Below, piece after piece: positions 32,039-36,964 of a stretch of DNA of 45,269 nt. The notes under the pieces were generated by a model. The model was not told the DNA's origin. It saw nothing but the letters and a program-made list of their open reading frames with translations, and searched no databases. Source of the DNA: Selenomonadaceae bacterium (lineage in GTDB: Bacteria > Bacillota > Negativicutes > Selenomonadales > Selenomonadaceae); contig JALFBM010000046.1 of assembly GCA_022773425.1 (NCBI GenBank), positions 1 through 45,269 of the forward strand, in the 5' to 3' direction. How positions within the stretch are numbered: position 1 is the stretch's first letter; each line of letters opens with the position of its first letter. Position numbers and translations under genes: made by a program.

Positions 32039-32067
32039 CTTTTTCCCGACGTAGAGGCGGGAAAAAG
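32039..32067 (-). promoter_or_regulatory. Leader hairpin of the 31658-31993 gene
   Basis: CTTTTTCCCG (32039-32048) pairs perfectly with CGGGAAAAAG (32058-32067), loop of nine. It lies between the -10 box and the ribosome site of the minus-strand gene. No T-run follows in the direction of transcription, so it is not a terminator; it may stabilise the mRNA or be a protein-binding palindrome. Confidence 0.5.
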
Positions 32068-32087
32068 AAAAAAGAAATTCAAAGAAT

Positions 32088-32116
32088 ATTATACCGTGTT
32101 TTCCGGTATTTTGCAA
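32088..32116 (-). promoter_or_regulatory. Promoter of the three-helix membrane protein gene
   Basis: On the minus strand, TTGCAA (32116-32111), an exact 17-base spacer and TATAAT (32093-32088). It begins 15 bases after the mgsA stop codon. Close to consensus. Confidence 0.75.
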
Positions 32117-32131
32117 AGGAGCGGGGACAAC

Positions 32132-32509
32132 TCAGGCTTCTTTCGACGCGACGTATTTCAGCAGGATATGCGCGCTGCGGCGATTCGTCGCGAGCGGAAC
32201 GTTATGCACGTCGCAGAGGCGCAGCAGGGCGTTGATATCCGGCTCATGCGGCTGGCTCGACAGCGGATCGCGCAGGAAGATGACGTAGTCGACCTTGCCA
32301 ACGGCAACGCGCGCGCCGATCTGCTGATCGCCGCCCATCGGGCCGGAGAGCATGGTTTCGACCTGCAAATGATAGTGCTCGTTGATCAGCGAGCCCGTCG
32401 TATGCGTAGCAATGAGGTGGAACTTCTCGAGCAGCTCCTTGTGATTGTTCACGAATTCGAGCATTTCTTTTTTCTTCTTGTCATGCGCAATCAGAGCGAT
32501 TGTTTTCAT
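32132..32509 (-). CDS. mgsA: Methylglyoxal synthase
   Basis: A 125-residue enzyme that turns dihydroxyacetone phosphate into methylglyoxal and phosphate, a bypass of lower glycolysis that relieves sugar-phosphate stress. The catalytic set of E. coli MgsA (H19, D71, H98, D101) maps to H9, D61, H88 and D91, in 'IALIAHD', 'MGGDQQIGA' and '[14 protein letters not shown]'. The phosphate-binding 'HTTGSLI' is present. A putative glyoxalase-like protein is encoded at 13446. It has a good minus-strand promoter at 32563-32591 and no terminator before the next minus gene. Confidence 0.94.
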   Translation of the reverse strand: MKTIALIAHDKKKKEMLEFVNNHKELLEKFHLIATHTTGSLINEHYHLQVETMLSGPMGGDQQIGARVAVGKVDYVIFLRDPLSSQPHEPDINALLRLCDVHNVPLATNRRSAHILLKYVASKEA

Positions 32510-32562
32510 AAAGCGAAACCCCTTTTCCTAAATAAACTTGAAATGTAAGCCCTTTCTTTACT

Positions 32563-32591
32563 AGTATATCGTATTTTATCGGAAAGGTAAA
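32563..32591 (-). promoter_or_regulatory. Promoter of mgsA
   Basis: On the minus strand, TTTACC (32591-32586), a 17-base spacer and TATACT (32568-32563). The leader would be about 45 bases. The divergent MarR remnant begins within 50 bases of the -35 box. Confidence 0.65.
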
Positions 32592-32635
32592 GCGATTCTT
32601 ATTCTTTCTTACTCTTTGCGCGTCCTCCGTCCGTC

Positions 32636-32917
32636 CTTTCCGAGAAAATCGGCGTCACGCGCGCGAGCGTATCGACGATGATCCATAAGCTGGAGGAACA
32701 GCGTCTTGTCGAGGTGCGGAAGGCGGAGAAAGATGGCCGCGGGAAACTCGTCGGCCTGACGGGAAAAGGCCGGGCGTTTATGGATGAGATCCTGCCGCCG
32801 CATTATCTGCGCATCACGCGCCTGATGGATAAGCTGAGCGGTGAGGAGCAGCGCGAACTGATACGCCTGCTCGGCAAACTGGCCGGAACAGAAATGGGAG
32901 GAGAATGCGGAAAATGA
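32636..32917 (+). pseudogene. 5'-truncated MarR-family transcriptional regulator
   Basis: The frame encodes about 93 residues beginning 'LSEKIGVTRASVSTMIHKLE', the second half of a MarR winged helix-turn-helix (recognition helix), then the wing 'DGRGKLVGLTGKGRAF' and the C-terminal dimerisation helices. The first 50-60 residues of a normal MarR protein (about 145) are missing, and upstream the frame reaches a stop at 32588-32590 with no start codon or ribosome site. An internal ATG at 32678 would begin inside the recognition helix. The remnant is therefore probably non-functional as a repressor. Its stop overlaps the HlyD start (ATGA), showing that it once headed the operon. Confidence 0.7.
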
Positions 32918-33771
32918 ATCCGAAGAAAAGAGCTCTGCGCGTCGGGGCCGTATTTATCGGGCTTCTGATCATCGGCGGCCTGCTGCTCATGTACAAGGGC
33001 AATGATGCCATTCAGATGGGGATGGAGAAGAAGGAGGGCATCCTGACGGCGGAACAGGTCAAGATGTCGTTTGATAGCGTGAATGGGCGTCTCGTGAACC
33101 TCGCGGTAAAGGAAGGCGATGAGGTCAAAGCCGGCGACGTCGTCATGGAGCTCGATTCCACCGATACCGATCTTGCCATCGAGAAGCTCGAGGCGCAGAT
33201 TGCACAGCTCGACGCACAGATCCGTTCGACGAGCGGCTCACAGGATACGGGCGATACCGAAAGCCTGTCCCTGCCGACCATCGCGCAGGAACGCGCGAGT
33301 GCGGCGAACATGAGCAACGATGTCGACTCGCTCGTGCAGCAGCGTCAGGCGCTCGCCGTGCAGCTCAAGCAGCTGCAGGTCAGCAAGGAACGTCTGACGC
33401 TTCGCGCGCCGGAGGATGGTAAGGTCATCAAGGTGCTCGCCAAGGAGGGCGAGATGATCTCGCAGAACACACCGGTCATCTTGCTCGAGAGCAAGCGCAG
33501 CTATTATGATATCTACATCAGTGAGAAGCAGGCGCAGGGCCTCTCGGAGGGCGATACCATCACGGGGACGACGGTCGCTGGCGGCAAAAAAGTCACGGGG
33601 ACCATCCAGCTTCTGACCAAGGCACCGGAATTCGCGGATCTCAAGCAGTCGCGTGAAAAGGGCCAGGCCGACCTCACGGCTTTTCAGGTGCGTATTTTTA
33701 TCGACCCGAAGGAAGGGGTAGCGCCAGGCATGACGATCGGGGTGAAAGACAGTGAATTCGCTAAAAGATGA
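32914..33771 (+). CDS. HlyD-family membrane fusion (adaptor) protein of an efflux system
   Basis: A 285-residue periplasmic adaptor. An N-terminal membrane anchor (about 8-28) is followed by the lipoyl-like half motif 'GRLVNLAVKEGDEVKAGDVV', a helical hairpin ('LEAQIAQLDAQI' and 'SLVQQRQALAVQLKQLQ'), the second lipoyl half 'LRAPEDGKVIKVLAKEGEMI' and a beta-barrel domain. It resembles the YhiI/YbhG adaptors of ABC-2 exporters. The start is ATG 32914 (GGGAGGAG ten bases upstream); ATG 32905 is one base from that site and unlikely. The frame is intact, but its MarR and permease partners are damaged and no ATPase gene is present. Confidence 0.85.
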   Translation: MNPKKRALRVGAVFIGLLIIGGLLLMYKGNDAIQMGMEKKEGILTAEQVKMSFDSVNGRLVNLAVKEGDEVKAGDVVMELDSTDTDLAIEKLEAQIAQLDAQIRSTSGSQDTGDTESLSLPTIAQERASAANMSNDVDSLVQQRQALAVQLKQLQVSKERLTLRAPEDGKVIKVLAKEGEMISQNTPVILLESKRSYYDIYISEKQAQGLSEGDTITGTTVAGGKKVTGTIQLLTKAPEFADLKQSREKGQADLTAFQVRIFIDPKEGVAPGMTIGVKDSEFAKR

Positions 33772-34595
33772 AATCCGCTTCCTGTTCTCCAGCCGCGGCA
33801 TGCCGTATGAGAAGGTCTGCATCCTCGTCGCGATGGTGGTCAGCCTCGTCCTGGGCGTGATGTTTAGCAGCAACATTGCAAAGGACGCCGCCGTCGTCGT
33901 CATCGATCTCGATAACTCGGCCTATAGCCATGAGATGACGAATCGCATTCTTCGGCAGCATGTTCTTTACGTTTGCGACCATCGGCATGGTGCCGAGGCT
34001 GCGCCTGACGCATCAGCTCGATGAGATCCTGCTGCACGGCACGCCCTGGGATATCCTCCTGCGCATCCTGCCGTATGAGGCGCTCGCCATCGTCTCGTTT
34101 GTCGTCGGCATGGCGGTCATGCGGTTGACGGGCAGTCTGACCTTTTCCGGCAGTCTGCTGACGTTCCTGTTTGTGCAGCTCTTCTTCATGCTGACGGTCG
34201 GCATGTTTTCTGTGTTTTTCGGCTGGACTGCGGCGAATCCCGGCATCGCTTCCTCGCGGATGATCCTGTTCATTCCGGGGGGCTTCATTTTCGGCGGGCC
34301 GACCGGGCCGATTTCGTTCTATCCGGACTGGGTGGTTGCCGTTTCGCATTTCTTTCCGCTGACATGGGAATATCATTTCGTGCGCGACATCATTTCGCGC
34401 GGCGCGGGACTTCTGGATATTTCGAGAGAGCTCGGTGCGTTTTTCCTCTACATCGCCATCGCCGCTATCTTCTTCTGCGTGCGTTTTTACCGCTCGAAGC
34501 AGGCCTTAGAGCGTCGGATGTCGAAAGAGAAAAAGCATAAGGCTGAAATGGCGCGCGTCGCGGCGGAGGAAGCCGCCGCGGAACCGGGTGCCTAA
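33752..34595 (+). pseudogene. ABC-2 type permease with internal deletion and frame change
   Basis: The first frame (GTG 33752) gives a normal ABC-2 permease N-terminus: a cytoplasmic 'DEIRFLFSSRGMPYEK', a first membrane helix and 'KDAAVVVIDLDNSAYSHEM', then shifts out of homology near 33945 and stops at 34024. The second frame (33960-34595) carries the rest: five membrane helices with 'SMFFTFATIGMVPRL', 'ILLHGTPWDILLRILPYE' and 'PISFYPDWVVAVSHFFPLTW'. About 100 residues of the periplasmic domain are missing at the join. The GTG overlaps the HlyD end by 20 bases. Read as a pseudogene; the second frame has no ribosome site. Confidence 0.75.
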
Positions 34596-34607
34596 GGGAG
34601 TGAAGGC

Positions 34608-35153
34608 ATGGAACAGGAAAAGAAGATCATAAAGGAACTGGAAGCTCGGCCCGTGCAAACGACTGCGGTTCACTGCGACCGCATTCTCGTGCCGACCGAT
34701 GGCTCGGGGCAGGCCTTTATCGCGGTGCAGCGGGCCATCGAGCTCGCCAAGAGCACGGGGGCCGGTATCACCCTGCTCATGACGGTCGATCTCAACCGCA
34801 ACGTCGCTGCGTTCGAGCAGGTCAGTCTCAGCGGCTATGTGCCGGCAGAGCTCAAGATCGCGGCGTATCAGTACCTCGCGGATCTCATGCATGTGGTTCC
34901 GCCGGAGGTTCACGCGCATGTGCGCGTAGAGACCGGCGTGCCGGGCGAGACGATCCTCGATGTCGCCGAGGAAGAGGAATCCGATCTGATCGTCATGGGG
35001 TGCCGCGGCTTCGGCACGTTTCGCAGCCTGCTCCTCGGTTCGGTGTCGAGCTATGTTCTGCAGCACGCCGCATGCCCGGTCCTCGTGGTTAAGGGCATGC
35101 CGCCGGATTGGGACGATGAGGATAACTTCCAGGTGGATATCGGCGAGGAATGA
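34608..35153 (+). CDS. Universal stress protein, UspA family
   Basis: A 181-residue single Usp domain with a 22-residue charged N-terminal extension and an acidic tail (WDDEDNFQVDIGEE). The core begins 'DRILVPTDGSGQAFIAVQRA' and contains the ATP-binding pattern G-x2-G-x9-G-[ST] as GCRGFG...LLLGSVSSYV. Such proteins bind ATP and are linked to stress survival, though targets vary. It follows the dead permease by 12 bases and has a GGGAG site, so it may be read from the efflux operon or from an unseen promoter. Confidence 0.9.
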   Translation: MEQEKKIIKELEARPVQTTAVHCDRILVPTDGSGQAFIAVQRAIELAKSTGAGITLLMTVDLNRNVAAFEQVSLSGYVPAELKIAAYQYLADLMHVVPPEVHAHVRVETGVPGETILDVAEEEESDLIVMGCRGFGTFRSLLLGSVSSYVLQHAACPVLVVKGMPPDWDDEDNFQVDIGEE

Positions 35154-35216
35154 CGGGAACTTTGGTTTACGGAGGAAACGTAATAGCGGCCTAAGGCGGC
35201 GATAAGGAGCCTCTGC

Positions 35217-35222
35217 TAGAAT
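35217..35222 (+). promoter_or_regulatory. Possible extended -10 promoter of the secreted His-rich protein
   Basis: TG-C-TAGAAT (TG at 35214-35215, -10 at 35217-35222) is an extended -10 box about 40 bases before the ATG at 35263. No -35 box is visible at the expected place. Confidence 0.35.
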
Positions 35223-35262
35223 GAATTCGTTTCCAAGAGAAAGATGCAAGGGGGAAAAGCAA

Positions 35263-35604
35263 ATGTTAAAAGGAAAGAAAGCGATCGCTGCCGCACTTGC
35301 CGCTATGATGGCCTTCGGCGCGGCGAGCGTCGCGATGGGGTCGGTTTCCGAGGCGGCGCACCACCGCAGACCGCCTGTTGAGCATCACTATGAGGACGGC
35401 ACGACGAATCCCTACAGCCATGCGTTGAAGCAAGAGGATGAGCGCCACGAGCAGACCGTTCGCAACATCCGCTACGAATACCGCAAAGACGGCGACAAGG
35501 CGAAGTACGACCGGGCGCTCCGCGAAGAGCAGCGCCGTCACGACCGCACCGTCAAGAAAATCAAAGCGGACAGCGAGAACCACATCCGCCAGCATCACGA
35601 ATGA
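35263..35604 (+). CDS. Small secreted His/Arg-rich protein with an internal repeat
   Basis: A 113-residue protein with a clear Sec signal peptide: basic MLKGKK, a hydrophobic stretch (about 7-25) and a probable cleavage near 'SVSEA-A'. The mature part is strongly charged, with 13 His and many Arg/Glu. Residues 53-70 and 84-101 form a two-copy repeat of the pattern A-L-[KR]-[QE]-E-x-x-R-H-x-x-T-V-[RK]-x-I. It is probably periplasmic and helical. No known family is recognised; metal binding is possible from the His pairs but is unproven. The start is ATG 35263 (AAGGGGG site); an in-frame ATG at 35221 has no signal-like sequence. Confidence 0.75.
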   Translation: MLKGKKAIAAALAAMMAFGAASVAMGSVSEAAHHRRPPVEHHYEDGTTNPYSHALKQEDERHEQTVRNIRYEYRKDGDKAKYDRALREEQRRHDRTVKKIKADSENHIRQHHE

Positions 35605-35645
35605 CAGCTGGCATCCCCTGGGGGGGCGTCGCAAAGCAAAAGAGA

Positions 35646-35690
35646 AGAGCACGTATGACCCGTCGACCGATGGTCATACGTGCTCTTTTT
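35646..35690 (+). terminator. Rho-independent terminator after the secreted protein gene
   Basis: A perfect 15-bp stem pairs AGAGCACGTATGACC (35646-35660) with its complement (35672-35686) around an 11-base loop, followed by TTTT and a further T-rich stretch. Confidence 0.88.
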
Positions 35691-35726
35691 CTATTTTTCT
35701 ATCGGGACAGTTTGGATGGGAGAAAC

Positions 35727-35761
35727 GAAACGGGATTGCCGCTTAGCAGCAATCCCGTTTC
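35727..35761 (-). terminator. Hairpin ending the minus-strand 6S-like RNA
   Basis: A perfect 13-bp stem pairs 35727-35739 with 35749-35761 (nine-base loop). On the minus strand it directly follows the 3' end of the RNA proposed at 35762-35950 and continues as GTTTCTCCC, a poor T-run, so it is a plausible but not textbook terminator. Confidence 0.5.
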
Positions 35762-35950
35762 AAAGCAGGGGTCAAAGATGCCGGTCGCTTCCTATGCCTA
35801 AAACCTGCGACTCATGCAGGTGGGTGCCCTAAGTTTGGCTGCAACGAACGATAAACGCGCATATTCACCAAAATCAAATCAGGCTCCCTAGGTAAAATGT
35901 AGGTTAGACACTATCAAAGCTAACGCACATCCGAGGCTTGTCCTTCTTTA
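35762..35950 (-). ncRNA. ssrS: Candidate 6S RNA
   Basis: No protein frame of note covers this stretch, yet it folds like 6S RNA, the RNA that mimics an open promoter and holds sigma-70 RNA polymerase. On the minus strand the ends pair (AAAGAAGG near 35949-35942 with CCUGCUUU near 35769-35762, and UCG-GAUGU near 35933-35926 with GCAUC...UUGA near 35782-35772). The 5' side has a small hairpin GUUAG/CUAAC (35924-35904). The apical arm pairs CCUA/UUAGG and UUUGGU/GCCAAA. The 3' side of the bubble has ACCUGC/GCAGGU (35822-35804), where E. coli 6S also has a small hairpin. Length, about 188, is right. A promoter lies just upstream. Identification is by shape, not by search. Confidence 0.6.
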
Positions 35951-35955
35951 CTAGT

Positions 35956-35984
35956 ATAGTAGCATAAAATTTTTTTGTATACAA
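35956..35984 (-). promoter_or_regulatory. Promoter of the 6S-like RNA
   Basis: On the minus strand, TTGTAT (35984-35979), a 17-base spacer and TACTAT (35961-35956), preceded by TG one base before (extended -10). A TATACT overlaps it three bases downstream. Transcription would begin at about 35950, the start of the proposed RNA. Confidence 0.6.
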
Positions 35985-36054
35985 GTCTTGACAACGTGCA
36001 TTTTTTAGCAGGTAAAGAAAATTTTGAATTTCTTTTTCGTTTTTTGTCCGATAG

Positions 36055-36084
36055 TTGCAAAGCGGCCCCTGTATCCGCTATAAT
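36055..36084 (+). promoter_or_regulatory. Promoter of the 36174 gene
   Basis: TTGCAA (36055-36060), an 18-base spacer and a perfect TATAAT (36079-36084). The leader to the ATG is about 80 bases and can form a GC-rich hairpin (36096-36116, CCCTGCCG/CGGCGGGG). Confidence 0.75.
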
Positions 36085-36173
36085 AGAGCAGGAAACCCTG
36101 CCGCAGGCCGGCGGGGAAAAGAAAAGCACGGCGTGCGGAAAGCGGCGCCTTATGGTAGAAGGAGACAACACGA

Positions 36174-36503
36174 ATGGCTACGAACGATAACGCAAAGAAA
36201 TACAGCGTGGCAATCAGCTATCAGAATTCACTCGGCTGGATTGACTACGATGGGGATAAGAAAGAGGCGGAAGTTCATCTCGGCGACGAGACAGGCAAGA
36301 AGCGCACCGAAGACTATCTGCACGAAACGCATGAACTCGGCGTGCCGCATAAGACACTCATGGACTTTACGCGCGTGACGGTTGATCCGCTCGCCGATGT
36401 CGCGAGCTTTCAGCTCGCGCTGACGCGTCTCTGGAATCAAACGAACGTTCAGGTCGACTGGTCCCGTCCCGTCTCATACGTAAAAGAGCATCCGCATTAT
36501 TAA
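36174..36503 (+). CDS. Orphan 109-residue cytoplasmic protein
   Basis: A soluble, mildly acidic protein without signal peptide, cysteine or membrane helix. The N-terminal part is beta-like ('KYSVAISYQNSLGWIDYDGD', 'KEAEVHLGDETGKK'), then helical ('RTEDYLHETHELGVPH', 'SFQLALTRLWNQT'). It ends 'WSRPVSYVKEHPHY'. No family is recognised. The ATG 36174 has an AAGGAG site ten bases upstream, and the promoter at 36055-36084 is close to consensus, so it is very likely expressed. A 27-codon frame follows at 36536 before the shared terminator. Confidence 0.75.
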   Translation: MATNDNAKKYSVAISYQNSLGWIDYDGDKKEAEVHLGDETGKKRTEDYLHETHELGVPHKTLMDFTRVTVDPLADVASFQLALTRLWNQTNVQVDWSRPVSYVKEHPHY

Positions 36504-36535
36504 AAGCATCGTTACCGTTTGCGAAGGGGATCGAC

Positions 36536-36619
36536 GTGAAAAAGGATCCGCAGCGGGCGGCCATCTGGAATGCCCGGGCGGATGCGGCCCTGAAAAGCCA
36601 CGAAACAGCCGAGGCATAA
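36536..36619 (+). CDS. Possible 27-residue small protein
   Basis: GTG 36536 has a GAAGGGG ribosome site six bases upstream and opens 27 codons to TAA 36617-36619. The peptide is Ala-rich and amphipathic, beginning MKKDPQRAAIWNARADAALK, then SHETAEA. Third-position GC is high, as in neighbouring genes. It lies between the 109-residue orphan gene and their common terminator at 36655-36688. No homologue is known to me. The evidence is a good ribosome site and context; chance cannot be ruled out. Confidence 0.45.
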   Translation: MKKDPQRAAIWNARADAALKSHETAEA

Positions 36620-36654
36620 AGTAGGGCCGGTGCTCCCGCGGCCTTTTGGCTGCT

Positions 36655-36688
36655 GCCTTCTCTGCTTTTGGCAGGGAAGGCTTTTTTT
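36655..36688 (+). terminator. Rho-independent terminator of the orphan gene unit
   Basis: An 11-bp stem pairs GCCTTCTCTGC (36655-36665) with GCAGGGAAGGC (36671-36681), one T-G wobble, loop of five, then seven T (36682-36688). Confidence 0.9.
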
Positions 36689-36703
36689 GTATGAATGGGT
36701 ACG

Positions 36704-36732
36704 AAAAAACCGGAAGCGCTCTGCTTCCGGTT
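36704..36732 (-). terminator. Rho-independent terminator of the tRNA-Glu genes
   Basis: On the minus strand, AACCGGAAGC (36732-36723) pairs perfectly with GCTTCCGGTT (36717-36708), loop of five, and ends in a run of six T (36709-36704). It converges with the plus-strand terminator 15 bases away. Confidence 0.9.
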
Positions 36733-36742
36733 GGATTTTCTA

Positions 36743-36817
36743 TGGTGACGCCTATGAGATTCGAACTCATGAACCCGCCGTGAGAGGGCGGTGTCTTAAC
36801 CGCTTGACGAAGGCGCC
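36743..36817 (-). tRNA. tRNA-Glu, anticodon CUC (second copy)
   Basis: A 75-base tRNA with encoded CCA (minus 36745-36743). The acceptor stem GGCGCCT/AGGCGTC has one G-T pair. The anticodon stem CCGCC/GGCGG encloses loop CTCTCAC, anticodon CTC, which reads the Glu codon GAG. The T-arm TGAG-TTCGAAT-CTCA is perfect. It differs from the copy at 36822-36896 by one base in the D loop and lies four bases after it. It is co-transcribed with that copy, probably from 36936-36964. Confidence 0.97.
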
Positions 36818-36821
36818 ATAT

Positions 36822-36896
36822 TGGTGACGCCTATGAGATTCGAACTCATGAACCCGCCGTGAGAGGGCGGTGTCTTAACCACTTGACGAAGGCGCC
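36822..36896 (-). tRNA. tRNA-Glu, anticodon CUC (first copy)
   Basis: A 75-base tRNA with encoded CCA (minus 36824-36822), same structure as its neighbour: acceptor GGCGCCT/AGGCGTC, anticodon loop CTCTCAC (anticodon CTC, Glu). The one difference is T instead of C in the D-loop segment AAGTGGTTAAG. It is the promoter-proximal copy. The unit repeats every 79 bases. It lies 45 bases after the gltX stop codon, so the enzyme and its substrate tRNA are neighbours. Confidence 0.97.
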
Positions 36897-36902
36897 ATAT
36901 TG

Positions 36903-36935
36903 ATTTCTTGTCCCCGTGTCTCAAGGACAAGAAAT
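36903..36935. repeat. 11-bp perfect palindrome at the tRNA-Glu transcription start
   Basis: ATTTCTTGTCC (36903-36913) is the exact inverse of GGACAAGAAAT (36925-36935), spaced by 11 bases. It begins right after the -10 box (36936-36941) and covers the expected start near 36929. As RNA it could form a hairpin at the end of the gltX message; as DNA it has the shape of a dimeric repressor site. No T-run follows on the minus strand. Confidence 0.7.
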
Positions 36936-36964
36936 ATTATATTACATGTTGCCGAGATTTGCAA
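36936..36964 (-). promoter_or_regulatory. Promoter of the tRNA-Glu pair, inside the gltX 3' end
   Basis: On the minus strand, TTGCAA (36964-36959), an exact 17-base spacer and TATAAT (36941-36936). The -35 box lies within the last codons of gltX, whose stop is at 36944-36942. Close to consensus. Confidence 0.8.

Noticed and set aside
35762-35950. tmRNA, RNase P RNA or a known riboswitch in the 35.8-35.95 kb gap
   Set aside because: No tRNA-like ends with CCA, no tag-peptide frame, no RNase P core sequences and no recognisable riboswitch aptamer were found; the rod-like fold fits 6S RNA better.
35988-35993. A perfect plus-strand TTGACA upstream of the 36174 gene
   Set aside because: No acceptable -10 box at 16-18 bases. 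The TTGCAA/TATAAT pair at 36055-36084 is far better placed.
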